Source of the DNA: Paractinoplanes brasiliensis
GTDB taxonomy: Bacteria > Actinomycetota > Actinomycetes > Mycobacteriales > Micromonosporaceae
DNA length: 64,000 bases
Reading direction: 5' to 3'
Assembly: GCF_004362215.1 (NCBI RefSeq)
Contig: NZ_SNWR01000001.1
Coordinates: forward strand, 3,040,001-3,104,000
Shown here: positions 7,714-15,881 of the stretch, in pieces
How the letters are laid out: every line of letters starts with the position of its first letter
Numbering within the stretch: the stretch's first letter is position 1
Program-made: the position numbers and the translations under genes
The notes under the pieces: model-generated
Database searches by the model: none
Seen by the model: the letters and a program-made list of their open reading frames with translations, nothing else
Told to the model about the DNA's origin: nothing

Positions 7714-8295
7714 ATGTCCGCCGCGTCACCATCCACCCGCAAGGCCTCGGCCCGCGACCGTCTGCTGGCCGCCGCCGACGAGCTCTTCTACGCCGAGGGC
7801 GTGCACACCGTCGGCATCGACCGCGTCATCGAGCGGGCCGGTGTCGCCAAGGCCTCGCTCTACAGCACCTTCGGCAGCAAGGAGGAGCTGGTCCGGGCCT
7901 ACCTCGAAGGCCGGCACAAGGTGCGCCGCACCCGCCTGCTGGCCGGCCTGGAGAACTACGACGACCCCCGCGACCGCCTGCTCGGGGTGTTCGACGTGCT
8001 CGCCGACCTGGCCGGCACCCCCGGCTTCCGGGGCTGCGCCTTCTACAACGCCAGCGCCGAATCCCCCACGGGCGGCCCGGTCGAGGAGGTCTCGAACGCC
8101 AACCGCGCCTGGACGAGGGGCCTTTTCTTCGAACTGTCCCGCGACGCCGGCGCCCGCGACCCCGCAGCCCTGGCCGACCAACTGGTAGTCCTCTACGACG
8201 GCGCCATGGTCGGCGCCCGCATGGACAAAGGCGCCAAGGCCGCCCTGACCGCCCGCAGCGTCGCCGCCACCCTCCTGGCCGCCGCCACCCTCTGA
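7714..8295 (+). CDS. TetR/AcrR family repressor
   Basis: A 193-residue regulator. The N-terminal ~60 residues form the TetR helix-turn-helix: RDRLLAAADELFYAEGVHTV then VIERAGVAKASLYSTFGSKE, followed by a helical ligand domain. GCAFYNASAES in the C-terminal domain is like the subgroup that guards MFS pumps. It is divergent from the MFS gene and shares twin AGACAG...CTGTCT palindromes with it, so it probably represses the pump and itself until a ligand binds. Confidence 0.9.
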   Translation: MSAASPSTRKASARDRLLAAADELFYAEGVHTVGIDRVIERAGVAKASLYSTFGSKEELVRAYLEGRHKVRRTRLLAGLENYDDPRDRLLGVFDVLADLAGTPGFRGCAFYNASAESPTGGPVEEVSNANRAWTRGLFFELSRDAGARDPAALADQLVVLYDGAMVGARMDKGAKAALTARSVAATLLAAATL

Positions 8296-8406
8296 ACGCC
8301 CTGCTCTCCTGAAGGCGCCGGTTCCAACTCGCCGAGCCGCCTCAGCGCATCACCGAAAAGTCGCCTTGATCTCAAACATCGCCGCGCCGATGTCGCAGTG
8401 TCGTCG

Positions 8407-8856
8407 TCATGAGGCTCGGGTGGTGGCGAGGTCGCTGAGTTTTTCGAGGGCGGGGAGGGCGGCCACCACGGCGGCGTGCTCCTCGGGGGTCAGGCCCTGC
8501 AACAGCTCGGAGAGGGCGGCCGCGCGGACGGCGCGGCGGTGGGCGACGGCGGCGCGGCCGGCCGGGGTGATGCTGACGACCACGGCGCGGCCGTCGGTGG
8601 GGTCGGCTGTGCGCTGGGCCAGCCCCTCCTTTTCCAGGCGCGTCACCAGCTGCGTCATGGCGGGCTGGCTGATTCCCTCGGGGGCGTAGAGCTCGCTGAG
8701 GCGATGCGGACCGGAACGTTCCAGCCGCCGCAGCGTCGAGGCCGCGGTGAGGCTGAGCGGCCCCCGCGGCGTGAGCCGGCGAAGCGTCTCGTAGAAATGC
8801 TCGAACCCGGTGGCGATCGCCTGGTCGTCAGCGGGAACGGTGGGGGCTGGCTGCAC
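8407..8856 (-). CDS. MarR family regulator
   Basis: A 149-residue winged helix-turn-helix protein: the recognition region reads LYAPEGISQPAMTQLVTRLE (about residues 60-80) followed by the wing RTADPTDGRAVVVSITPAG, which is the typical MarR DPxDxR wing. Dimerisation helices lie at both ends. It stands alone, divergent from an uncharacterised gene, so its target is unclear; a small palindrome directly upstream suggests autoregulation. Confidence 0.88.
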   Translation of the reverse strand: MQPAPTVPADDQAIATGFEHFYETLRRLTPRGPLSLTAASTLRRLERSGPHRLSELYAPEGISQPAMTQLVTRLEKEGLAQRTADPTDGRAVVVSITPAGRAAVAHRRAVRAAALSELLQGLTPEEHAAVVAALPALEKLSDLATTRAS

Positions 8857-8862
8857 CCCTCA

Positions 8863-8873
8863 GTTATATCAAC
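8863..8873. promoter_or_regulatory. Candidate MarR operator
   Basis: GTTATATCAAC is a short AT-rich inverted repeat (GTT-N5-AAC) 6 bp upstream of the MarR start in an otherwise GC-rich gap. AT-rich palindromes of this size are usual MarR sites. Evidence is position and symmetry only. Confidence 0.35.
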
Positions 8874-8951
8874 GGATTATGAAGGGCTTTTCCCTCGTAC
8901 GCGCCGGGCCGTCGAGCTGACGCACACCGGACAAAGTGTCACCATGCAGTC

Positions 8952-9488
8952 ATGGACGAGCAAACCCTCGACCACGGCCCGGACACCGACGACGACCACT
9001 CCTGGTTGCGTCCCCACCTGGGCACCACGACCGGCGGCGGCCGGGCCCCGCGCGAGCACGTCGTCGCTTTGCGCCACGTCGCCCGGACCCTCGACGCCGA
9101 CCCGCGCTGGCGCTCCTGGTGGCAGCAGACCGGGCTCTCCGCCTGCGAGCTGGGCATCGTCGCCGAGGGAAGGCTCGACCACCTGCGGCCCAGCGCCGAC
9201 ATCCGCCGGCTCGACGACTGCCTGTGGGCCAACTTCACCTGCGCCCTGCCCGACGGGATGCCGGCCTCCGCGGCCACCCACGCCGCGACCGAGGAGGTGC
9301 GCGCCATGTTCGAGGTGATCCGCCAGGCGCTCACGCTCTCGGCGCTGCCGCCCACCCCGCCCGTGCCGAGCCTGCCCAGCGACGTGCCGGACGTGCCGGT
9401 CACCGCCAAGCGGCTGCCCGAGGCGGCGAACGAGCCCGAACAACCGGGCTACCTGACGCTGACCCAGATCCAGGAATTTTTCGCGTAA
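8952..9488 (+). CDS. Hypothetical protein
   Basis: A 178-residue soluble protein that I do not recognise. The N-terminus is acidic (DEQTLDHGPDTDDDH), the middle (~35-125) looks folded and helical with conserved-looking tryptophans (PRWRSWWQQTGLSACELG), and a proline-rich linker (PPTPPVPSLPSDVPDVP) leads to a short C-terminal helix. No signal peptide or membrane segment is present. Codon use matches neighbouring genes, so it is likely real. It is divergent from the MarR gene and could be its target. Confidence 0.6.
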   Translation: MDEQTLDHGPDTDDDHSWLRPHLGTTTGGGRAPREHVVALRHVARTLDADPRWRSWWQQTGLSACELGIVAEGRLDHLRPSADIRRLDDCLWANFTCALPDGMPASAATHAATEEVRAMFEVIRQALTLSALPPTPPVPSLPSDVPDVPVTAKRLPEAANEPEQPGYLTLTQIQEFFA

Positions 9489-9491
9489 AGA

Positions 9492-9806
9492 TCAGCAATC
9501 GTCCCAGGTCAGCGCGACGAGCTCGCGTAGCTGCGCGAGCGCGTCGCCCTTGCCGGGCCCTTCCGGAAGCTCGTCACGGGCGGCCGCGACCAGGCCCGAC
9601 CGCAGCAGCGCATAGATCTCCTCCTTACCGGAGTCCGGCAGGTCGGGGATCCAGAGGCTGCCAAGGTTCTCCGCGACCACCATGCGGAGCCAGTCGGCCG
9701 TCTTGGTGTCGCCGAGACGCGGGATGAGGTACTCCAGCGTCCACTCGAAGAGACCACCCGTCGACTGCCAGTCCCGGCCCGGCCGGACCATGATGAGAGA
9801 CGCCAT
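9492..9806 (-). CDS. Small acidic protein, candidate immunity partner
   Basis: A 104-residue acidic protein (MASLIMVRPGRDWQSTGG at the start, ending ELVALTWDDC). No known domain is recognised. Its ATG lies exactly where the stop of the upstream toxin-like frame would be expected, in the form aaATGG instead of the usual ATGA overlap. Small acidic proteins encoded directly after CDI-type toxin domains are commonly their immunity proteins, so this role is inferred from context and size alone. Confidence 0.6.
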   Translation of the reverse strand: MASLIMVRPGRDWQSTGGLFEWTLEYLIPRLGDTKTADWLRMVVAENLGSLWIPDLPDSGKEEIYALLRSGLVAAARDELPEGPGKGDALAQLRELVALTWDDC

Positions 9807-10195
9807 TTTCGCCGCCCGAGTATGAAGACACGCGGTGCCAAGCCTCGCTCCGCCACGAACCTTTCCACCCTTGCCACCTGGCCGGCGGTGAACAGCGAAA
9901 CGTCCACCGGGACCAGGTCCGCCTTCTTCAGATGCAGCACGATCTGCTGCGAGAAGCGCGCCCACTGCTGATCGAACCGGTGCGCCGCGAACGGGCCCAC
10001 CGCGTCGTACGTCAGACCGCCCTGGTCGACCCAGTCTGCCCGGCACCCGGGTTCGGCCCGGATCAGGCGTACGCCCAACTCCACCTCGATTCGCACGGCC
10101 GTCACTGCCTCGTTGGGCCGGAACCGCCCCGTCGCGGGATCCATGCCCAGCGCACGGATCCGTGCCCTCTCGGGTCGCGGATCCGGCGCGCGCAT
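9509..10195 (-). CDS. CDI/polymorphic toxin C-terminal-like protein lacking a delivery domain, with run-on 3' frame
   Basis: Residues ~18-130 resemble the restriction-endonuclease-like C-terminal domain of CDI or polymorphic toxins: a start like GMDPATGRFRPNEAVTAVRI, then GLTYDAVG, then HLKKADLVPVDVSLFT and RVFILG, as in tRNase toxins of the Burkholderia CdiA type (from memory). The large delivery part is absent; an in-frame stop lies four codons before the ATG at 10195, and the gene starts 1 nt after the permease stop. Codon 131 is TGG where TGA would give the normal ATGA overlap with the next gene. The frame therefore runs a further ~97 codons, low-complexity and arginine/serine-rich, across the partner gene. 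The real toxin domain is about 9803-10195. Confidence 0.55.
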   Translation of the reverse strand: MRAPDPRPERARIRALGMDPATGRFRPNEAVTAVRIEVELGVRLIRAEPGCRADWVDQGGLTYDAVGPFAAHRFDQQWARFSQQIVLHLKKADLVPVDVSLFTAGQVARVERFVAERGLAPRVFILGRRKWRLSSWSGRAGTGSRRVVSSSGRWSTSSRVSATPRRPTGSAWWSRRTLAASGSPTCRTPVRRRSMRCCGRAWSRPPVTSFRKGPARATRSRSYASSSR

Positions 10196-10196
10196 G

Positions 10197-11702
10197 TCAA
10201 CGCTTCACACGCTCGGGCCGGTGCGCGCCCGGCATTCGAGGTTCCCGCGGTTCCGGAAGCGGTTGCGGCACTTTCGGCGTGACCACCACCGGGACGCCGC
10301 CCTGCCCGATCCCCGCATAGATCACCGGCCGGGCCCGTCGCAGCACCAGCGCGTGCGCTGTTCCGGCCAGCGCCACCCCGGCCAGCACGACCGGCAGGAT
10401 CCAAACCTCTCCCCGTACGCCGAAAAGGGCGCCCAGGTCACGGAAGGCGAGATAGCCGATCGAGCCGAGACCCACTGTGGACAGCAGCGGGGCAACGAAC
10501 CTGGTCCACGCGCCCTCGCCGTTGGGCACCTGGTTGAGGTGCAGCAGCGCGGCCACCGAGGTGGCGACCAGCAGCACCAGGAGGCCGAGCCCACCCGCGA
10601 TCACGAGGCGGCGACCGGCCAGCGGCGGATCGGCGACACCGGCCAGGGCCGCCCCCGCGAGCAGGAACGCGGCCACGGCCGACTGGGTCAAAGAGGCAGA
10701 GCGAGGAGCCAGCGTACGGGGGGAGGTGTGGCCCAGACCGGCGGGGAGAACCCGCTCGCGGCCCAGGGCGAACAGGTACCGCGCCATCGCCTGGTGCAGC
10801 GCCAGCACGGCCGCGAACAGGCCGGTCAGCAGCATCAGCCGGCCCAGCGTGACGGCCCACGGCGCGAGGCGCTCGGCGGCCAGGTCGAACAGCAGCTCGG
10901 AGCCGCGGGCCCGGGACACCTCGGTGATCCGGGTGGCGCCGGTGGCCGCGCTCAGCGACCAGGAGGCGGCGGCCAGCAGGACGGCGACGGTGGCGACGAC
11001 GGCGTACGTGGCCAGGCCGGGGTCCCGTCGCGGGCGGATCGACTCCTCCGCGTACGGGCCGGTGGTCTCGAAGCCGGCGAACGCGAGCAGTGCCACGGCG
11101 AGCAGCAGACCGAAAGTGGTCGTATCGGGGCCGGAGGGGACGATGCTCGCACGGGTGAGCCCCTCGCCGGCCGGGTCGATGGCGTTGGCCGCGGTGAACC
11201 CGGCCGCCACCGCGATCTCGGTCAGCACAAGCAGGGCGACCAGCCCACTGACCACTTCGGACCGGATCGTGCCGCAGAGCGTGACCAGCAACCAGCAGGC
11301 CGCGGCGACCATCCACCAGTCGGCGCCGAGGCCGAACCAGCTGCGCAGCAGGGGCGCTGCCGCCACACCGAGCATGCCGTAGAAGCCCAGCTGGAGCGCC
11401 TGATAGCAGACGAGGGCGAGCCAGGCGGCGCCGATTCCGGCCGGGCGGCCCAGGCCACGGGTGATGTAGGTGTAGAGCGCGCCGGCGAAGGGCGCGCGGT
11501 GGGCCATGGCCGACCAGCCGACCGCGAAGAAGATCAGGATGACCCCGGCGGCCAGGAAGCTCAGGGGGACCAACGGCCCGCCGCCGGTGGCGTAGGCGGC
11601 GGGCACCACGTTGATCAGTACGGCGATCGGCGCGGTGGCCGCGAGCGCGAAGAACGCGACCGCGGCCGCGCCGAGACGGCCCGGAGCAAGGGTCGTACCC
11701 AC
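10197..11702 (-). CDS. APC family amino acid/amine permease
   Basis: A 501-residue transporter with about 12-14 hydrophobic helices. The first helix carries the APC substrate-backbone motif region (AFFALAATAPIAVLINVVPA), and LAFAGFETTGPYAEES near residue 215 is the typical GFE[ST] segment of helix 6. The C-terminal ~60 residues are a proline-rich cytoplasmic tail. The substrate is unknown. The GTG at 11702 is used as start; AGAGG lies close upstream. The toxin-like gene begins 1 nt after the stop. Confidence 0.85.
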   Translation of the reverse strand: MGTTLAPGRLGAAAVAFFALAATAPIAVLINVVPAAYATGGGPLVPLSFLAAGVILIFFAVGWSAMAHRAPFAGALYTYITRGLGRPAGIGAAWLALVCYQALQLGFYGMLGVAAAPLLRSWFGLGADWWMVAAACWLLVTLCGTIRSEVVSGLVALLVLTEIAVAAGFTAANAIDPAGEGLTRASIVPSGPDTTTFGLLLAVALLAFAGFETTGPYAEESIRPRRDPGLATYAVVATVAVLLAAASWSLSAATGATRITEVSRARGSELLFDLAAERLAPWAVTLGRLMLLTGLFAAVLALHQAMARYLFALGRERVLPAGLGHTSPRTLAPRSASLTQSAVAAFLLAGAALAGVADPPLAGRRLVIAGGLGLLVLLVATSVAALLHLNQVPNGEGAWTRFVAPLLSTVGLGSIGYLAFRDLGALFGVRGEVWILPVVLAGVALAGTAHALVLRRARPVIYAGIGQGGVPVVVTPKVPQPLPEPREPRMPGAHRPERVKR

Positions 11703-11741
11703 GCCTCTATTTGATCGGAAGAGTGACTACCTGACAACTGG

Positions 11742-11761
11742 CCGTGAGGGTTCACTCACGG
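11742..11761 (-). terminator. Small hairpin at the end of the polyol operon
   Basis: CCGTGAG and CTCACGG form a perfect 7-bp stem with a 6-nt loop, overlapping the stop codon of the dehydrogenase gene. It could end the reverse-strand operon, though it is short and has no U tract. Confidence 0.35.
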
Positions 11762-12745
11762 CTCGATGAGGATCTTCCGGCCCACGCCGGCCCGGAACTG
11801 ATCCAGGGCCGCCGCATAGTCGGACAAAGGGAATCGGTGGCTGACGAAGACGGACGGGTCGAGCACGCCGGCCGCGAGCATCTGCCCGGCCCGGTCGAAG
11901 CTGTGCAGCACCGCCATCGAGCCGGTGATCGTGATCTCGCGCCGATAGATCTCGTACGGCTCGATCGCCAACCGGGCGTCGTAGCTCGCCACCCCGAACT
12001 GCAGGAACGTGCCGCCCCGGCCGACCCGCGCCAGCCCGTCCCGGATCGCGGCCTCGACGCCGGTGCAGTCGATCACCACGTCCCAGCCGCGCGGGGCGTC
12101 CAGCTCGTCGGCCGAGGTGACCGCTGCCGTGCAGCCGAGCCGCTTGGCCGTCTCGAGCCGGGCCGGGTTCAGGTCCACGATGGACACCGATTCGGCGCCC
12201 GCCCGCTTGGCGAGCTCCAGCATCATCAGGCCCATCGTCCCGGAGCCGTAGATCAGGTACGAGGTGGCCATGGCACGGGGCAGCACGTCGAATCCCCGTA
12301 CGGCGCAGGAAAGCGGCTCGATGAGGGCCGCGTCCCGGGCCGCGAGGTGGCTGGGCAGCTTGAACAGGTTGGCCAGGGGCGCCGCCACGAACTCTGCCGC
12401 GCCGCCGCTGACCGTCACGCCGATCGCGGCCCAGTTCTCGCACTGGTTGCCCCGCGCCCGCTTGCAGTAATAGCAGTAGCCGCAGTACAGGGACGGGTCG
12501 ACCGCCACCTGGTCGCCGACCGCGTAACCGGTGACCGCCGAGCCGACCGCGACGATCTCGCCGGCGAACTCGTGACCGGGCACGATCGGGAACGACGGGG
12601 CGAACTCGCCGTCCATGATGTGCAGATCGGTGCCGCAGATGCCGACGGCGGCCGGTTTGACCACCACCTCCGACGGGCCGGGCGCCGGGTCCGCAACGTC
12701 CTGGATCTCGATCGTGCCGGGCGTGACCACGACCGCTGCTTTCAC
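11756..12745 (-). CDS. Zinc-dependent medium-chain alcohol (polyol) dehydrogenase
   Basis: A complete 329-residue MDR enzyme. Catalytic zinc ligands are seen in GICGTDLHIMDGEF (Cys) and PGHEFAGEIVAVGS (His-Glu); the structural zinc lobe is CGYCYYCKRARGNQC with four cysteines; the NAD site is YGSGTMGLMMLELAK followed by SIVDLN, whose aspartate favours NAD. It resembles sorbitol, arabitol and threonine-type dehydrogenases. It overlaps the upstream permease gene by 4 nt and is the last gene of the DeoR-led operon, so it very probably oxidises the sugar alcohol brought in by the transporter. The particular polyol cannot be assigned. Confidence 0.88.
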   Translation of the reverse strand: MKAAVVVTPGTIEIQDVADPAPGPSEVVVKPAAVGICGTDLHIMDGEFAPSFPIVPGHEFAGEIVAVGSAVTGYAVGDQVAVDPSLYCGYCYYCKRARGNQCENWAAIGVTVSGGAAEFVAAPLANLFKLPSHLAARDAALIEPLSCAVRGFDVLPRAMATSYLIYGSGTMGLMMLELAKRAGAESVSIVDLNPARLETAKRLGCTAAVTSADELDAPRGWDVVIDCTGVEAAIRDGLARVGRGGTFLQFGVASYDARLAIEPYEIYRREITITGSMAVLHSFDRAGQMLAAGVLDPSVFVSHRFPLSDYAAALDQFRAGVGRKILIEP

Positions 12746-13557
12746 TTGACGGCTCCCATCGACAGACCGCGAACCAGCTTGTTCTGGGCCACCCAGCCGG
12801 CGATGAGCACCGGCAGCGACACGATCGTCGCGGCCGCGCAGAGCCGGGCCAGGAAGGCGCCCTCGGACGAGATGAACCCGACCAGGAAGATCGGTGAGGT
12901 TCCGGAGTTGGTGGCGGTCAGGTTCACGGCCAGGAAGAACTCGTTCCAGGCGAAGATGAAGCAGATCAGCGCGGTCGCGGCCAGACCCGGGCTGACGATG
13001 GGCAGGACGATCTTGCGGATCGACGTGAGCAGACCCGCGCCGTCGACCTCGCCGGCCTCGAGCACCTCACGCGGCACCTCCAACAGGAACGACCGCATCA
13101 TCCAGACCGCGAGCGGCAGGTTCATGCTCGTGTAGAGGATGACCATGGTCCAGATGTTGTCCAGCATGCCCAGGTGCTTGACCAGCAGATAGACCGGCAG
13201 GAAGGCGGCCACGACCGGCATCATCTTGGTGCTGATGAAGAAGAACAGCGCGTCGCTCCACTTGGCCACGGGACGCAACGACAGCGCGTACGCGGCGGGG
13301 GTCGCCAGCAGCACGACCAGGATCGTCGAGAAGATGCTGGCCATCAGCGAGTTGAGCAGGAACGGGGTGATGTTGCGGTCGAAGACCTGGGTGTACTGCG
13401 CCAGCGTCGGCGCGAAGAACCAGCTCGGCGGGTTGGTCGCGGCGACGTTCTCCTGTTTGAAGCTGGTCAGCACCATCCAGATGACCGGGAAGACGAAGAT
13501 GATCCCGGCGATCCAGGCGACGACGCCCCAGATCGAGTCGTGGAGGCGTGCCCTCAT
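12742..13557 (-). CDS. Carbohydrate ABC transporter permease (MalG type)
   Basis: A 271-residue inner-membrane permease with six helices. The coupling (EAA) loop is EVPREVLEAGEVDGAG...IVLPIVSPGL around residues 165-200, which binds the ATPase. The ATG at 13557 overlaps the stop of the preceding permease by 4 nt (ATGA), fixing the start; a much longer frame upstream is just overlap. It pairs with the MalF-type permease and the lipoprotein encoded upstream. Confidence 0.92.
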   Translation of the reverse strand: MRARLHDSIWGVVAWIAGIIFVFPVIWMVLTSFKQENVAATNPPSWFFAPTLAQYTQVFDRNITPFLLNSLMASIFSTILVVLLATPAAYALSLRPVAKWSDALFFFISTKMMPVVAAFLPVYLLVKHLGMLDNIWTMVILYTSMNLPLAVWMMRSFLLEVPREVLEAGEVDGAGLLTSIRKIVLPIVSPGLAATALICFIFAWNEFFLAVNLTATNSGTSPIFLVGFISSEGAFLARLCAAATIVSLPVLIAGWVAQNKLVRGLSMGAVK

Positions 13558-14483
13558 CGGTTCTCCTCCATCTTGAACAGGCTCGAGATGACCCGCAGCG
13601 CGAACGTGGCGACGATGATCGTCAGGATCACCACGATGACGCCGGCCGCGGAGGCCTCGCCGTACTCGAACTTGCGGAACATGGTCAGGTAGATCTCGTA
13701 CGGCAGGTTGGTCGTCGCCGTGCCCGGGCCGCCCTGCGTGATGCTGAAGATCGCGTCGAACGTGTTGACCAGGTAGATCGATCCCAGCAGGGCGCCCAGC
13801 TCGAGGTACTGCCGCAGGTGCGGGATCGTCATACGGCGGAAGATCTGCCAGGCGTTGGCGCCGTCGACCCGGGCCGCCTCCAGCACCTCGTGCGACTGCG
13901 ACTGCAGGCCGGCCAGCAGGATCAGCATCATGAACGGCGTCCACTGCCACACCAGCGTGGTGATCACGGCGGCCTTCGGGTACGACGAGACCCAGTCGGT
14001 AGAACCGCCGAAGATGCCGTTGATCAGGCCGTACGTGGGGTTGAAGAGGGCGTGCTTCCAGAGCAGCGCCGCGGCGATCGGCATCACCAGGAACGGGGTG
14101 ATGAGCAGCGTCCGGACGATGCCCCGGCCGAGGAACTTGCGGTCCAGCAGCAGCGCGAAGACCAGTCCGAGGATGAGCGAGAAGATCACCGCGCCGGCCG
14201 TGAGCACCACGGTGTTGACCAGCGCCGACCGCAGCCGCGAGTCCGACAGCACCGTCACGTAGTTGTCGAACCCGACGAACGGCCGATCGCCCGGGCGCAG
14301 GGCGTTCCAGCTGGTCGTGGAGAGATAGATCGTGTAGAGGAACGGGATCTGGGTGATGACGATGGCGAAGATGAGCGCGGGCAGCAACGGCGCCCGGCGT
14401 ACCCAGCGATCCTTGGCTCCGCCCTTGGTGGGCCGGACAGGCGGCTGGGTCCGCCTGTCCGGCCGGGCTACCGTGACAGTCAC
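13554..14483 (-). CDS. Carbohydrate ABC transporter permease (MalF type)
   Basis: A 309-residue permease with six predicted helices and a basic N-terminus. The EAA loop reads SHEVLEAARVDGANAWQIFR near residue 215. The GTG start at 14483 is immediately adjacent to the stop of the binding-protein gene, so translation is probably coupled. No ATPase gene is present in this operon. Confidence 0.92.
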   Translation of the reverse strand: MTVTVARPDRRTQPPVRPTKGGAKDRWVRRAPLLPALIFAIVITQIPFLYTIYLSTTSWNALRPGDRPFVGFDNYVTVLSDSRLRSALVNTVVLTAGAVIFSLILGLVFALLLDRKFLGRGIVRTLLITPFLVMPIAAALLWKHALFNPTYGLINGIFGGSTDWVSSYPKAAVITTLVWQWTPFMMLILLAGLQSQSHEVLEAARVDGANAWQIFRRMTIPHLRQYLELGALLGSIYLVNTFDAIFSITQGGPGTATTNLPYEIYLTMFRKFEYGEASAAGVIVVILTIIVATFALRVISSLFKMEENR

Positions 14484-15833
14484 TTACTTGTACTTCTTCG
14501 CCACATCATCGGCCTGCTTCTGACCGTCGGCGAGCGCCTTGTCGACCGTCGTGCTGCCGGCGATGGCCGCGCTCACCTCCTGCGACACCTTGGTGCCGAG
14601 GTCGGCGAACTCGGGAATGCCGACGAACTGCACACCGAGCGCGGGCCGCGGCTGCACACCCGGGTTGGTCGGGTCGGCGTGCTCGATCGAACCGAGCGTG
14701 ACATCGGCGAACGCCTTGGCCGATTCCTTGTACTCCGGGATCGAGTACGTCGAGGTGCGCTTGCCGGACGGGACACGCGACCAGCCGAGCTTCTCGCCGA
14801 CCAGCTTCTCGTAGTCCTTGCTGGTCGCCCACGAGATGAACTTCCAGGCGGCGTCGGCCTTCTTGGTGGTCTTGGGCATGGCCCACGCCCACGTCCACAG
14901 CCAGCCGGAGTACTCGGTCTTGTTCACCGGGGCGTACGCGTAACCGACCTTGCCCGCCACCTTGCTGGCGTTCGGGTCCTCCAGCGTGCCGGCGGCGGAG
15001 GTGGCGTCGTACCACATGGCCGCCTTGCCCTGGCCGAACGTGTTGAGGCACTCCGTGAAGCCGGACTGCGGAGCGCCGGGCTGACCGTGCTGCTTGAGCA
15101 GGTTGACGTAGAAGTTCGTCGCCTCTTTGAACTCGGGCGAGTCGACCTTCGCGGTCCAGTCCTTCTCGAACCAGGTCCCCCCGTACGTGTTGACGACGGT
15201 GGTCAGGGGTGCGAACAGCTCGCCCCAGCCGGGCAGGCCGCGCAGGCAGATGCCCGAGACGCCCTTGCTCTTGTCGTCCAGCTTCGCCGCGAAGTCGGCC
15301 ACCTGGGCCCAGGTCGGCTTCTCTGGCATCGTCAGGCCCTTGGCCTCGAAAAGCTCCTTGTTGTACATGAGGAACGACGACTCGCCGTAGAACGGGGCGG
15401 CGTACATCTTGCCGTCCTCCCCGCTCAGCGACGACACCATCGGCTTGATCAGGTCGTTCACGTCGTACGAGGCGTCGGCCGCGGCCTGCGTGGAGACCTC
15501 GTGCAGCCAGCCGTTCTTGGCCCAGATCGGCACCTCGTACGCGCCGACCGTGGCGACGTCGTACTGTCCGCCCTGGTTGGCGACGTCCTGGGTGACCTTG
15601 TCGCGAAGTTCGTTCTCCGGGAGGATCGTGAACTTCACCGTGATCCCGGTCTGCTTCGTGAAGTTGTCGGCGGTCAGCTTCTGGATGTCCTCCATCTGCG
15701 GGTTGCCGACCATCAGCGCCGTGATGGTGGTGTCGGACGAGTCGCCGCCGCCGCTGCTGGTCGAGCCGGCGCCCGAACAGCCGGCCGTGAACGCCAGCAG
15801 CCCGGCCGCTATCGCAGCTAGTTTTTTGGACAC
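14484..15833 (-). CDS. Extracellular sugar/polyol-binding lipoprotein (ABC family 1)
   Basis: A 449-residue solute-binding protein. The N-terminus is a lipoprotein signal with the lipobox FTAGC (Cys 19), followed by a glycine/serine linker. The body is a family 1 sugar-binding fold, with GKMYAAPFYGESSFLMYNKE and AAMWYDATSAAG as usual cleft segments. The GTG start has GGAGG 7 nt upstream. It delivers substrate to the two permeases encoded directly downstream; the downstream dehydrogenase suggests a sugar alcohol as ligand. Confidence 0.92.
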   Translation of the reverse strand: MSKKLAAIAAGLLAFTAGCSGAGSTSSGGGDSSDTTITALMVGNPQMEDIQKLTADNFTKQTGITVKFTILPENELRDKVTQDVANQGGQYDVATVGAYEVPIWAKNGWLHEVSTQAAADASYDVNDLIKPMVSSLSGEDGKMYAAPFYGESSFLMYNKELFEAKGLTMPEKPTWAQVADFAAKLDDKSKGVSGICLRGLPGWGELFAPLTTVVNTYGGTWFEKDWTAKVDSPEFKEATNFYVNLLKQHGQPGAPQSGFTECLNTFGQGKAAMWYDATSAAGTLEDPNASKVAGKVGYAYAPVNKTEYSGWLWTWAWAMPKTTKKADAAWKFISWATSKDYEKLVGEKLGWSRVPSGKRTSTYSIPEYKESAKAFADVTLGSIEHADPTNPGVQPRPALGVQFVGIPEFADLGTKVSQEVSAAIAGSTTVDKALADGQKQADDVAKKYK

Positions 15834-15843
15834 GGTGGAACCT

Positions 15844-15862
15844 CCGTTTTATTCGAAAACGG
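15844..15862 (-). promoter_or_regulatory. Inverted repeat before the binding-protein gene
   Basis: CCGTTTT and AAAACGG form a perfect 7-bp inverted repeat with a 5-nt centre, 10 bp upstream of the binding-protein start and 19 bp after the DeoR stop. It is AT-rich for this genome. It could be a DeoR operator at an internal promoter or an mRNA hairpin. Confidence 0.45.
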
Positions 15863-15881
15863 CGAAGGGGAGTGGTGAATC

